64,000 nucleotides of DNA from the NCBI GenBank assembly GCA_963751165.1, contig CAVVTP010000018.1, positions 1 through 64,000 on the forward strand. Reading direction: 5' to 3'. Within the stretch, counting starts at the first letter, position 1, and every line of letters starts with the position of its first letter. Origin of the DNA: Roseiarcus sp963751165. Lineage in GTDB: Bacteria > Pseudomonadota > Alphaproteobacteria > Rhizobiales > Beijerinckiaceae. Position numbers and translations under genes: made by a program. Shown piece after piece: positions 9,519-18,106 of the stretch. Under the pieces are notes generated by a model. That model made no database searches, was not told the DNA's origin, and worked only from the letters and a program-made list of their open reading frames with translations.

Positions 9519-10115
9519 ATGTCCGCTTGCCTGGAAGCCGTCTCGCCTGCCGCACTCAATCCCTCGATCGAGGCCCGCGCCGGTCGCCTGGCAAAATTCG
9601 AGCGGGAAAGGCTGATCGTCGAGTACCTCAACCGCGGCGTTTCGGTCCGCGAGATCGCCGCGCATCTGGGCGTGAGCGAGAAGCGCATGCGCGCGATTAT
9701 TCGGGAGATTCTGGCGCGCCGCATGTCCGCGGCGCCCGATGAGTCCGTTGCGATCCAGATGAGCGCCTCAACGAGGCGCCGCTCGTGGCCTGTAGCGCTA
9801 TGACGGGGATGAACCTCAAGGCGGTCGACCGGGGTGGTGAAGATCGTGGGCGAGATCGATCGCTATCATGGCTTCGTCGCCGCCGAGCCTCGTCTTCCCG
9901 ACGCGTCGCACCTCGAGGCGCCCGCGCAAAATTCCCTCACGTCCGGCGCGGCAATGTTCTGTCGCCCGGAAAACCCGCCGCAAAGGACTGAAAAGATTGA
10001 ATCCGCGCCCGGAATAGGATTTTCCCAGGGAGCGCCTCTCATCGACCCGTCCTGCCTCAACTCGATGCGATGGCGGAACCTCCGGATAGCGCTTACCGGC
10101 GTGGCAGCCTGTTGA
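9519..10115 (+). pseudogene. small helix-turn-helix protein, frameshifted
   Basis: The N-terminal part (from ATG 9519, after AAGGAG) reads RLIVEYLNRGVSVREIAAHL and GVSEKRMRAIIREILARR, a clear helix-turn-helix of the resolvase/LuxR-like type. After VAIQMS the coding frame moves twice. SRLNEAPLVACSAMTGMNLK continues in a second frame (near 9760-9835), and VVKIVGEIDRYHGFVAAEPR in a third (from about 9834) to a stop at 10115. The conserved look of these segments suggests one protein of about 195 residues, probably a DNA-binding regulator conserved in alphaproteobacteria. Two single-base indels are needed. The last ~60 residues look less conserved and the true end may be earlier. Target and role are unknown. 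Confidence 0.55.
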
Positions 10116-10225
10116 ACGCCGAAGAGGCGGAGGGCGCGCGGCGCTCGCGTCGCCTCACGGCAGCCCCGATTCGTCCGGACCAGTCCTAGATCTGGCCGGT
10201 GGCAACCGCCTCAAGGGACTGGGGA

Positions 10226-11854
10226 TCAGGTGATGACGCTCGGCGCCTTCCGTCCGGTGCGCGCCTCGATCCCGGCGAGCTCGCGCGAGAGCGCGATGAG
10301 GTCGGCGAGCGCGGCCTGGGTGTCCTCAGCGAGATTGCCGTTCGGCGGCTCGTAGCGCTCGATGTAGACCCGCAGCGTCGCCCCGACGGTGCCGGTGCCG
10401 GACAGCCGGTAGACGATGCGCGAGCCGCCTTCGAACATCACCCTTATGCCCTGATGGTCCGAATGCGACCCGTCGACCGGGTCATGGTATTCGAAATCAT
10501 CCGCCGCCTCGACCTTAAGCGCCCCGAACGTCTTTCCGGGCAGGGTCCGCGTCGCGTCGCGCAGCGCCGTCATCAGGCCCTCCGCGCCCGCAAGCTCGAT
10601 CTCGTCGTAGTCGTGACGGGTGTAGTAGTTGCGCCCGTAAGTCGCCCAGTGCCCGCGGACGAGGTCGACTACCGACACGCGGCGCTTGGCGAGGATGTTG
10701 AGCCAGAACAGCACCGCCCAAACGCCGTCCTTCTCGCGGATGTGGTTCGAGCCGGTGCCGAAACTCTCTTCGCCGCACAGCGTGGCGAGGCCGGCGTCCA
10801 GCAGGTTGCCGAAGAACTTCCATCCCGTCGGCGTTTCAAAGGCCTTGATCCCGAGATGACCTGCGACTCGATCCGCCGCGCCGCTGGTCGGCATCGACCG
10901 CGCCACCCCTGCCAGGCCCTTGGCGTAGCCCGGCGTGAGCTTCGCATTGGCCGCGAGGATGGCCAGCGAATCCGACGGCGTCACATAGAGGCCGCGCCCG
11001 ATGATGAGGTTGCGGTCGCCGTCGCCATCGGAGGCCGCGCCAAAATCGGGCGCCTGCGGCGACATCATCAGATCGTAGAGGTCCTTGGCGTAGGTGAGGT
11101 TCGGATCGGGGTGATGGCCGCCGAAGTCGGGCAATGGCGTTCCGTTGACGACTGAGCCTTTCGCTGCTCCGAGTTCGCCCTCGAAGATGGCGTGCGCGTA
11201 GGGGCCTGTGACCGCATGCATCCCGTCGAAGCGGATCTGGAATCCGGAGGCGAACAGCGCGCGGATGGCGTCGAAGTCGAACAGCGTCTTCATGAGCGAC
11301 GTATATTGCGTCACAGGATCGACGATCTCGACCGCCGCGTCTTCGAGTCCGATTTCCCCGAGCCGGTCGATGTCGATGTCCGGCGCGTCCGAGATTTTGT
11401 AGGTGTTTATCTCCTTGCTGCTGGCAAAGATCGCGTCGGTGATCTTTTCCGGGGCCGGGCCGCCCGCGCCGATGTTGTATTTGACGCCGAAATCGCCGTC
11501 CGGGCCGCCCGGGTTGTGGCTCGCCGACAGGATGATCCCGCCGAAGGCTCCGAGATGGCGGATGAGCGCCGAGACGGCGGGCGTCGACAGGATGCCGCCC
11601 TGCCCGATCACGATGCGACCGAAGCCGTTGGCGGCGGCGATCTTGGCGACGATCTGGATCGCCTCGCGATTGTAGAACCGCCCGTCCCCGCCGACCACCA
11701 AGGTCTTGCCGCCATAACCTTCGACCGAATCGAAGATCGACTGAATGAAGTTCTCCAGATATCCCGGCGTCTGGAAGACCCGGACCTTCTTGCGCAGGCC
11801 CGAGGTGCCGGGCTTCTGGTCGGGGAAAGGTTTCGTTGCGACGGAGCGGATCAT
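10226..11854 (-). CDS. pgm: phosphoglucomutase (alpha-D-glucose phosphate-specific)
   Basis: Interconverts glucose 1-phosphate and glucose 6-phosphate, linking glycogen and exopolysaccharide synthesis to central metabolism. 542 residues, normal for the family. The start ATG at 11854 lies behind a GGGGGAGAA ribosome site; an upstream in-frame extension has no support. Motifs: substrate loop GTSGLRKKV (16-24), phosphoserine loop SASHNPGG with Ser112, metal-binding SDGDGDR with Asp276/278/280, and the C-terminal phosphate-binding region RLSGTGTVGATLR. It is divergent from glmM across a 203-bp region that must carry both promoters. Confidence 0.96.
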   Translation of the reverse strand: MIRSVATKPFPDQKPGTSGLRKKVRVFQTPGYLENFIQSIFDSVEGYGGKTLVVGGDGRFYNREAIQIVAKIAAANGFGRIVIGQGGILSTPAVSALIRHLGAFGGIILSASHNPGGPDGDFGVKYNIGAGGPAPEKITDAIFASSKEINTYKISDAPDIDIDRLGEIGLEDAAVEIVDPVTQYTSLMKTLFDFDAIRALFASGFQIRFDGMHAVTGPYAHAIFEGELGAAKGSVVNGTPLPDFGGHHPDPNLTYAKDLYDLMMSPQAPDFGAASDGDGDRNLIIGRGLYVTPSDSLAILAANAKLTPGYAKGLAGVARSMPTSGAADRVAGHLGIKAFETPTGWKFFGNLLDAGLATLCGEESFGTGSNHIREKDGVWAVLFWLNILAKRRVSVVDLVRGHWATYGRNYYTRHDYDEIELAGAEGLMTALRDATRTLPGKTFGALKVEAADDFEYHDPVDGSHSDHQGIRVMFEGGSRIVYRLSGTGTVGATLRVYIERYEPPNGNLAEDTQAALADLIALSRELAGIEARTGRKAPSVIT

Positions 11855-12057
11855 TCTAGCGTTCTCCCCCGTTTCGCCGCCAAGAGATACGGCGGCGACC
11901 GTTACTCTAGGCGCAGGCCCGGCCGGCGGCAACGCCGGATCGGCAGGCCGAGCCGCATGAACACCATGCAAACATTTGTGAAAGCATTTCGACCGATTAT
12001 GCGTTATTGGGTCGGTCTTGGCGGAATCGCGGGGTTCCGCAGAGGAGGGCTCGCCAG

Positions 12058-13398
12058 ATGGGGCGAAAATATTTCGGCACCGACGGCATCCGCGGGCGGG
12101 CCAACACGAAGATCACCGCGGATGTAGCGATGAAGGTCGGCCAAGCCGCCGGGCTTGCTTTTCAGCGCGGCGAGCATCGTCACCGGGTGGTGATCGGCAA
12201 GGACACGCGCCTGTCGAGCTACATGATCGAATACGCCTTGGTCGCCGGCTTTACCTCGGTCGGCGCCGACGTGCTGCTGCTGGGACCAGTGCCGACGCCG
12301 GCGGTCGCAATGCTGACGCGCTCGATGCGCTGCGACCTCGGCGTGATGATCTCGGCCTCGCACAACCCTTACGAGGACAACGGCATCAAGCTATTCGGCC
12401 CCGACGGTTTCAAGCTGTCGGATGAGGTCGAGGCGCGGATCGAGGCGCTGATGGACGGCGACGTCGCGCCGTTGCTCGCCCGCTCGCCGGACCTCGGCCG
12501 CGCCAAGCGGATCGACGACGTCCAGGCCCGCTACATCGAATACGCCAAGCGGACGCTGAGCCGCGAGGTGTCCTTCGAGGGTCTGCGCGTCGTCATCGAC
12601 TGCGCCAACGGCGCCGCGTACAAGGTCGCGCCCGAAGCGCTGTGGGAGCTCGGCGCCGAGGTGATCAAGATCGGCGTCGAACCGAACGGCCTCAACATCA
12701 ATCTCGAGGTCGGCTCGACCGCGCCCGAGGCGCTGGCGCGCAAGGTGCGGGAGATGCGGGCCGACGTCGGCATCGCGCTCGACGGCGACGCAGACCGGAT
12801 GATCATCGTCGACGAGAAGGGCCACATCGTCGACGGCGACCAGGTGATGGCGGTTATCGCCGAGAGCTGGCGCGACGACGGCCGGCTGGCGAAGCCCGGC
12901 ATCGTCGCAACCGTGATGTCAAACCTCGGCCTGGAGCGGCGCTTGGCCTCCCTCGGCCTCACGCTCGAGCGAACCGCCGTCGGCGACCGCTACGTGATCG
13001 AACGGATGCGGGAGAAAGGCTACAACGTCGGCGGTGAGCAATCCGGGCACGTGATCTTTTCCGACTACTCGACGACCGGCGACGGCCTCGTGTCGGCCCT
13101 TCAGGTGCTGGCGGTGGTCCACAAGCTCGGAAGGCCCGTCAGCGAGGTCTGCCACCGCTTCGACCCGTTGCCGCAGGTGCTGCGCAATGTCCGCTTCAAC
13201 GGCGGGAAGCCGCTTGACGATCCGCTCGTCGCCAAGGCGATCGCCGAAGCGACCGCCCGGCTTGAAGGCCGCGGCCGCCTGGTCATCCGCCCGTCAGGCA
13301 CGGAGCCCGTCATCCGGGTGATGGGCGAAGCCGACGACAAGGCCCTGGTCGACTCGGCAGTCGGGGACATTTGCGAAGCGGTGGCGGGCGCTGCATAG
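12058..13398 (+). CDS. glmM: phosphoglucosamine mutase
   Basis: Converts glucosamine 6-phosphate to glucosamine 1-phosphate for UDP-GlcNAc, peptidoglycan and LPS synthesis. 446 residues, the usual length. The start ATG at 12058 follows GAGGAGGG; the product begins MGRKYFGTDGIRGRAN, exactly the conserved GlmM N-terminus. Catalytic Ser101 lies in ISASHNPYEDNGIK, metal-binding aspartates 242/244/246 in LDGDADR, and the sugar-binding EQSGH follows later. The C-terminal RPSGTEPVIRVM loop binds phosphate. It ends 8 bp before a convergent gene. Two related mutases sit back to back here (pgm and glmM). Confidence 0.97.
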   Translation: MGRKYFGTDGIRGRANTKITADVAMKVGQAAGLAFQRGEHRHRVVIGKDTRLSSYMIEYALVAGFTSVGADVLLLGPVPTPAVAMLTRSMRCDLGVMISASHNPYEDNGIKLFGPDGFKLSDEVEARIEALMDGDVAPLLARSPDLGRAKRIDDVQARYIEYAKRTLSREVSFEGLRVVIDCANGAAYKVAPEALWELGAEVIKIGVEPNGLNINLEVGSTAPEALARKVREMRADVGIALDGDADRMIIVDEKGHIVDGDQVMAVIAESWRDDGRLAKPGIVATVMSNLGLERRLASLGLTLERTAVGDRYVIERMREKGYNVGGEQSGHVIFSDYSTTGDGLVSALQVLAVVHKLGRPVSEVCHRFDPLPQVLRNVRFNGGKPLDDPLVAKAIAEATARLEGRGRLVIRPSGTEPVIRVMGEADDKALVDSAVGDICEAVAGAA

Positions 13399-13406
13399 AG
13401 GGCGGA

Positions 13407-13886
13407 TCAGTACCCTCTGGCGACCCAATAGGCGAACGCCTGCGACAGTTGGTAGACGCGGTCGTAGTTCGACTGCGCGATCATCGTATTGTCGACGGGC
13501 GAGGGGTAGTAAAACGTGGTTGCGCGCAACGGCCTGGTCACCCCGCCGATCGTGACCGTGCCGACCATCTGGTCGGGCGTCGAGCCAGCCGGACCCCCGG
13601 CGTTGCCGGTGTTCGGGCCCAGAATGACATACTGGATGGTTACGGCGACGCCTTCCCCGCTGCTTTCCGTGCCGGCGAGAGCTTGGGCGATCGCCGGGGG
13701 AAGCGTCTGCGCCACCCAACCCGCTGTCGGTTCGCCGGAATTTGCCAACAGCGGCGCCACGTCGACGTGGATGCCGCCGAAGGGGCCGAGCCGTGCGAGC
13801 GCTTTGTGAGCCGCGACCGCTGGAGAGCCTGCAAGCGCGACGAACGAGACGAGAGCGGTACGTCGGGTTAATTCGAATGCGCACAT
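13407..13886 (-). CDS. secreted hypothetical protein
   Basis: A 159-residue protein with an N-terminal export signal containing twin arginines (FELTRRTALVSFVALAGSPAVAAH), so it is probably exported by Sec or Tat. The mature part has no domain I recognise. It is rich in Gly, Thr and Pro in the middle (NTGNAGGPAGSTPDQ) and ends YQLSQAFAYWVARGY. It is convergent with glmM across 8 bp and is preceded by a weak ribosome site. The clean frame, export signal and codon bias support a real gene. The function is unknown. Confidence 0.65.
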   Translation of the reverse strand: MCAFELTRRTALVSFVALAGSPAVAAHKALARLGPFGGIHVDVAPLLANSGEPTAGWVAQTLPPAIAQALAGTESSGEGVAVTIQYVILGPNTGNAGGPAGSTPDQMVGTVTIGGVTRPLRATTFYYPSPVDNTMIAQSNYDRVYQLSQAFAYWVARGY

Positions 13887-14122
13887 TGACTTAATCTCCT
13901 AAAGGACGCGAGCCCAGGCGCGCGTGCGAAGCCCCACCCGCAGACAAATACGGCTCGCGGGCTGTTTCGGATGAAATGCACACGAAAAATAATGCGGCGC
14001 CAATGCGGCCGATCCAAGGGCGACGCAGGGTTCCGGTAATCAACAACGCCTTACCTGGCGACGAAAAATCCGCTTTCAAATCCCGCGAATCACCTTAACA
14101 TGTCCGCCGTCTGCAACCAGCC

Positions 14123-14139
14123 GAAAGGAGGTGATCCAG
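14123..14139 (+). promoter_or_regulatory. extended 17-nt Shine-Dalgarno sequence
   Basis: GAAAGGAGGTGATCCAG is complementary over all 17 nt to the 3' end of alphaproteobacterial 16S rRNA (the end that reads CTGGATCACCTCCTTTC). A normal Shine-Dalgarno is 4-8 nt. The GGAGG core ends 7 nt before a GTG start at 14139, the correct spacing. This is the signature described for the rreB (Bradyrhizobium) and rreR (Rhodobacter lineage) micro-genes, whose mRNAs are held by the 30S subunit. Confidence 0.85.
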
Positions 14140-14213
14140 TGTCTCATTGTCATCAGCCCCGAGTGATCGACAAGGCCTGGGTTATTGTCCCTGCGAAGGA
14201 ATTTCGCGCGTAG
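14139..14213 (+). CDS. micro-ORF (24 codons) with extended Shine-Dalgarno, rreB/rreR-like
   Basis: A GTG-started 24-codon frame, translating to MSHCHQPRVIDKAWVIVPAK then EFRA, ending in TAG at 14213. It starts 7 nt after the core of a 17-nt Shine-Dalgarno and is followed 62 nt later by an intrinsic terminator, so it forms a short self-contained transcript of roughly 180-220 nt. That layout (extended Shine-Dalgarno, GTG start, tiny peptide, own terminator) matches the published rreB/rreR genes of alphaproteobacteria, where the mRNA-ribosome interaction rather than the peptide may be the functional part. I see no recognisable domain. The peptide sequence differs in length from the 14-residue rreB and 18-residue rreR products, so orthology is unproven. 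The promoter was not identified. Confidence 0.65.
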   Translation: MSHCHQPRVIDKAWVIVPAKEFRA

Positions 14214-14275
14214 CGTTCGCTATAGGCAAACACACCCAGGCCCGGGCGAACCCGCGTGGGCGCGACAATGGAAGG

Positions 14276-14305
14276 GCCGCTCCAGAGAGGAGCGGCTCTT
14301 CTCTT
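14276..14305 (+). terminator. intrinsic terminator of the micro-ORF transcript
   Basis: GCCGCTCC (14276-14283), a 5-nt loop AGAGA, and GGAGCGGC (14289-14296) form a perfect 8-bp GC-rich stem followed by TCTTCTCTT. It closes the short transcript starting near 14.1 kb; no other plus-strand gene lies upstream within 800 bp. Confidence 0.75.
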
Positions 14306-14719
14306 ATGCGGTCTCGCGTGCTGGCTGAAGGCAAAGGGCGCTTCTTGAAGGGCCGCCTTCAGGTCTAGGTCTACTCCGAAAGGCGGCTGCGCCGCCGCGC
14401 TACGATCACGAGGCTCTATCCTAAGCCGCCTGCCCTGCTGGCCAAAGAATAGCCCTGACGCAAGGAGCGCTGAGCCTGGCTGGTCCAAGCGCCCGTCCAC
14501 CACCTTCTACCTCGCCATGTTCCCGCTTATGTTTCCTGCTCGTGTCCGCGACGGGGGGAAGCCAGGCGACGGGGCGAAGGCGACTTCCGGACGGGCTTTC
14601 CGAGGCGTTTGAAGGCAAGGCGCCCTGGTCCTGATGGCAAACGGCGGCGTCGCCGCCCCCTTCTGCTGGCGTTTCCTGGAGCCGAGTCAGCTCAGCCGAT
14701 GCGGCAGGAGAGTTTCAAT
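14306..14719. other. intergenic region upstream of nhaA
   Basis: A 414-bp stretch with no supported gene. Short frames here are arginine/proline-rich and lack ribosome sites. It should contain the nhaA promoter, but no convincing -35/-10 pair was found. Confidence 0.4.
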
Positions 14720-16543
14720 ATGGACCTGGCGCGAAGCCACTGGCTCGATCGGCCCGTCGATAAAAAGGTCGATCACGTTCTGGGGCGCAACGACGCGCCC
14801 ATCACCCTCGTCGAATACGGCAGCTACGCCTGCCCCTATTGCCGTGCTGCGAACGAGCGGATCGCCGAAGTTCGCGATCAGTTCGGCGATCGGCTGCGCT
14901 ATGTCTTCCGTCACAAGCCGCTGGCGGGCAACCCCCTCGCCCGCCCGGCCGCCGAACTCGTCGAGCAGGCCCGCGACGCCAAGAGCTTCTGGAGAGCCCA
15001 TGTCAGCTTGATGACGCGTTCGGAGGTTCTGACGGCGGATGACCTTGTCGCGGTTGCCGTTGATCTCGGGGTGAGGCAAGGCGAAGCAGCCGACCGGGAG
15101 ACCGCCGAGCGCGCCAGAGCGCGCGTCGACGCCGACGAGGAGAGCGCGAGGGAGAGCGGCGCGCTCATCACGCCGACCTTTTTTATCAACGGCCGCCGCT
15201 ATGACGGGCCGTGGGACGACAGCGCGTTCGCCGAGGCGATGCTCGGCACGTTGGGTCACCGCGTCCGCTCGGCCGCGCTCGACTTCGCAAGCTGGGGACC
15301 CTCCGCCGGGGTCCTACTCCTGCTTGCGACGCTCCTCGCAATCGTACTGATGAACAGCGGGTTGGCGCCCGCGTTCACCGCGTTCTGGCAGCAGGAACTA
15401 GGCGTCACGTTCGACGGCCTCAGCTTGTCGCTCTCGTTGCTGCATTGGATCAACGACGGACTTCTCACGATCTTCTTTCTGGTTGTCGGCCTCGAGATCA
15501 AACGGGAGTTTACGGTCGGTCACCTTAAGGGTTGGCGTTCCGCGGCGCTGCCGGTGGTCGGGGCCATCGGCGGCATGGTCGCGCCGGCCTTGCTGTATCT
15601 GGCTGTTGTCCCGCCTGGATCGTGGTCGCACGGATGGGGCGTGCCGATGTCGACCGACACCGCTTTCGCGGTCGCGCTGATCGCGATGTTGGGCGCCCGA
15701 GTCCCGGTCGAGCTGCGTATCTTCCTGACCGCGGCGGCCATCGTCGACGATCTTGCCGCGATCGCCGCGGTCGCAGCTTTCTATTCGGGCGAACTGCGCT
15801 TCGTCTATCTGGCGGCGGCTGTTCCGTTGGTCGCCGCTCTGGCCATGCTCAGCCGCTCGCGGGTCTATGTTCTCACGCCCTACGTGGTGGTCGGCGTAGG
15901 GCTTTGGGCGACTGTTCTTGCGAGCGGGCTACACCCCACTCTGGCTGGCGTGATCCTGGCGCTGTTTATCCCCACCCGGCCGCCTGCTGATCTGAAAGCC
16001 CTGATGACCCAGGCCAGTGTGATCGTGACTGCCGAGGCGGAGCGGGGCGGCGAGGTGCTGCGCCATGGTCCGTCTCTGCCGGCGCTTCGCGCACTGGACT
16101 CCATTCACGATCGGATCGAATCGCCGGCCGACCGATTGTTGAGGCACGCTGGAGCGCGATCGAGTTACCTGGTGCTGCCGATTTTCGCGCTAGCCAACGC
16201 TGGAGTCGTATTGACGACGGGCGTGGTCGGCGGTCGCGAGCGCCTCATTGCGGCCATCGTCGTCGGGCTCACGATCGGCAAGCCGCTCGGAATCATGGTT
16301 GGAACGTTTCTGGCCGTCCGGGTGCGAATCGCCCTGAAGCCGGCGGAATATTCGTGGCTCCAACTGGCGGGCGCCAGCGGCCTTGCCGGGATCGGATTTA
16401 CGATGTCTCTGTTTATCGCCGGACAGGCTTTTCCAGTCGAGGCGGATTTCGACGCCGCAAAGATCGCCGTCTTTGTCGCCTCGGTGCTGTCCGCTGTCAT
16501 CGGCGTGACACTCCTCTCGATTGCCCGCCGAAAACCTGCCTAG
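14720..16543 (+). CDS. nhaA: DsbA-like thioredoxin domain fused to NhaA Na+/H+ antiporter
   Basis: A 607-residue fusion. Residues about 15-185 form a DsbA/FrnE-like thioredoxin-fold domain with redox motif CPYC (Cys38, Cys41) and cis-proline region ITPTFFINGRRYDGPWD. Residues about 195-607 form the NhaA antiporter, with about 12 membrane helices and the ion-binding Asp343-Asp344 pair (LTAAAIVDDLAAIA) equivalent to D163/D164 of E. coli NhaA. It should exchange external H+ for internal Na+ at high pH. The start ATG 14720 was chosen for the GCAGGAG ribosome site; upstream in-frame ATGs (14699, 14609) lead into Arg-rich sequence. No export signal precedes the thioredoxin domain, so its side of the membrane is uncertain. 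The fusion architecture is known, its purpose is not. Confidence 0.93.
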   Translation: MDLARSHWLDRPVDKKVDHVLGRNDAPITLVEYGSYACPYCRAANERIAEVRDQFGDRLRYVFRHKPLAGNPLARPAAELVEQARDAKSFWRAHVSLMTRSEVLTADDLVAVAVDLGVRQGEAADRETAERARARVDADEESARESGALITPTFFINGRRYDGPWDDSAFAEAMLGTLGHRVRSAALDFASWGPSAGVLLLLATLLAIVLMNSGLAPAFTAFWQQELGVTFDGLSLSLSLLHWINDGLLTIFFLVVGLEIKREFTVGHLKGWRSAALPVVGAIGGMVAPALLYLAVVPPGSWSHGWGVPMSTDTAFAVALIAMLGARVPVELRIFLTAAAIVDDLAAIAAVAAFYSGELRFVYLAAAVPLVAALAMLSRSRVYVLTPYVVVGVGLWATVLASGLHPTLAGVILALFIPTRPPADLKALMTQASVIVTAEAERGGEVLRHGPSLPALRALDSIHDRIESPADRLLRHAGARSSYLVLPIFALANAGVVLTTGVVGGRERLIAAIVVGLTIGKPLGIMVGTFLAVRVRIALKPAEYSWLQLAGASGLAGIGFTMSLFIAGQAFPVEADFDAAKIAVFVASVLSAVIGVTLLSIARRKPA

Positions 16544-16589
16544 CGAGGCGCCGCAACGGATCGTCCTCGTGACACTGGCGGGAGACGAA

Positions 16590-16615
16590 AGGCGTCCGGC
16601 AGAAGCCGAACGCCT
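16590..16615 (+). terminator. hairpin downstream of nhaA
   Basis: AGGCGTCCGGC and GCCGAACGCCT form an 11-bp stem with one mismatch around an AGAA loop, 47 bp after the nhaA stop. There is no T tract behind it, so it is a weak candidate terminator or an mRNA-stabilising hairpin. Confidence 0.35.
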
Positions 16616-17111
16616 AACTGCATCGAGCCTCTACGCCGCTCACTGCGGGCCGCTGCGTCGGGCCCGATGCCGACGTACTGCTTCCAAAGGATTGCAGCGT
16701 TCGGGCTGCCGTCGTTGCCCTCGATTCGTTCGTTCCGCATCATCCATATGTGTTTCATGGCCTTCCGATGGAAAGGCGAATAATGATCGATCACAGATCG
16801 ATCACTCTTTTCTGCCCCTCTAGACGCCTGTTTGGCTTTGATTCCCAGGGCAATTCAACCCAGGGGCCTAGTCATACGGTCTGCTCGGTCCCGGAGCGTC
16901 GTTAGGTCGCGGGAGGTCGCGGGCGATCGTTTGTGTGGGAAGCCCCGATCGGCTAAGTTGGCGTCCGGGGCTGGCCCCCGGTCCGGACAAGACCAATGCT
17001 TGGCTTATGCGGCCCGTCTCCCCATATCTCGCCCAGCCGTACGCGGGCAAAGGCGGGATTCCACCAGCAAAGGCCACGTGCATGGATTTCCTCAAGCCAC
17101 GGTCGCACCGC
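16616..17111. other. intergenic region between nhaA and purC
   Basis: A 496-bp stretch without a gene I can support. It contains a GATCGATC-rich inverted sequence near 16786-16803 and should hold the purC promoter. A minus-strand frame (16540-16794) is open but has no recognisable family or ribosome site. Confidence 0.4.
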
Positions 17112-17876
17112 ATGAACCGCCGTCGACGCATCTACGAAGGAAAAGCGAAGGTCCTCTACGAGGGCCCGGAGCCGGGCACGCTGGTGCAGTATTTCAAGGA
17201 CGACGCGACCGCGTTCAACGCCAAGAAGCACGAGGTGATCGAAGGCAAGGGCGTCCTGAACAACAGGATTTCTGAATATATCTTTCAGCGCCTGAACGAA
17301 ATCGGAGTGCCCACCCATTTCATTCGCCGTATGAACATGCGCGAGCAGCTCATTCGCGAGGTCGAGATCATTCCACTCGAAATCGTCGTTCGCAATGTCG
17401 CGGCGGGCTCGCTCGCTACGCGCCTCGGCCTTGAGGAAGGCGCGCAACTGCCGCGTTCGATCATCGAGTTCTACTACAAGAACGATCAACTGAACGACCC
17501 GATGGTGTCGGAAGAGCACATCACCGCTTTTGGCTGGGCCGCGCCCCAGGAGATCGACGACATCATGGCGCTGGCGATCCGCGTCAATGATTTCCTTTCC
17601 GGCCTCTTCCTCGGCGTCGGCATCCGCCTCATCGACTTCAAGATCGAATGCGGGCGGCTATGGGAGGGCGAGAACATGCGGATCGTTCTCGCCGACGAGA
17701 TCAGCCCGGATTCGTGCCGGCTATGGGACTCCAAGACCAATGACAAGATGGACAAGGACCGCTTCCGCAAGGACCTAGGCGGCATGATCGAGGCCTATAC
17801 CGAGGTCGCTCGCCGACTTGGGGTTGTGCAGGAGAACGAGGTTCCCCGCGCCGGCGCGCCGCGTCTGGTTAAGTAG
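17112..17876 (+). CDS. purC: phosphoribosylaminoimidazole-succinocarboxamide synthase (SAICAR synthetase)
   Basis: Joins CAIR and aspartate with ATP in purine synthesis. 254 residues, normal. The start ATG 17112 gives MNRRRRIYEGKAKVLYEGPE, the conserved alphaproteobacterial PurC N-terminus. Signatures include KDDATAFNAKK, the SAICAR-synthetase region REVEIIPLEIVVRNVAAGSL, LIDFKIECGRLWEG and ADEISPDSCRLWD. It is a single gene with its own terminator at 17905. purE and purK are about 9 kb downstream in the same orientation. No purS or purQ is nearby. Confidence 0.97.
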   Translation: MNRRRRIYEGKAKVLYEGPEPGTLVQYFKDDATAFNAKKHEVIEGKGVLNNRISEYIFQRLNEIGVPTHFIRRMNMREQLIREVEIIPLEIVVRNVAAGSLATRLGLEEGAQLPRSIIEFYYKNDQLNDPMVSEEHITAFGWAAPQEIDDIMALAIRVNDFLSGLFLGVGIRLIDFKIECGRLWEGENMRIVLADEISPDSCRLWDSKTNDKMDKDRFRKDLGGMIEAYTEVARRLGVVQENEVPRAGAPRLVK

Positions 17877-17904
17877 GGGACGCCGGCAAACAGGAACCGA
17901 ATGG

Positions 17905-17938
17905 TCGGCGCGGTAGGGATTCGCGCCGATTTTTCTTT
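17905..17938 (+). terminator. intrinsic terminator of purC
   Basis: TCGGCGCG (17905-17912), 9-nt loop, CGCGCCGA (17922-17929), then TTTTTCTTT. A perfect 8-bp stem plus T tract, 28 bp after the purC stop codon. Confidence 0.88.
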
Positions 17939-18106
17939 GACACAGTAGTCGCCTGTGGTTCGGTATGTTTTCTGCGCCCGCGCGCGTCCGGGATCGGTTT
18001 TTGAAAATCCGGGCTCGTGTCGCCGCCGGAGCCGGATGAGCACGCTTGCAAGCCGACCGCGATCCAGACCCGATAGCTGTTCTGCAAAAAGCTCCCGGTC
18101 CGTCAA

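Noticed and set aside
8335..9615. Long plus-strand open frame over the MarR-GNAT gene
   Set aside because: Antisense shadow of the recognised fusion gene; no ribosome site and no family resemblance. Its end is part of the HTH gene region in a different frame.
11192..12127. Long plus frame antisense to pgm
   Set aside because: High-GC antisense shadow; pgm motifs on the other strand are complete.
13891..14079. 62-codon minus frame upstream of the secreted hypothetical gene
   Set aside because: No ribosome site or recognisable family, and it lies in the presumed promoter region of the gene at 13886.
16540..16794. 84-codon minus frame downstream of nhaA
   Set aside because: Starts with plausible residues (MIDHYSPFHRKAMKHIW) but has no ribosome site, covers the nhaA hairpin and resembles no family I know; not enough support.
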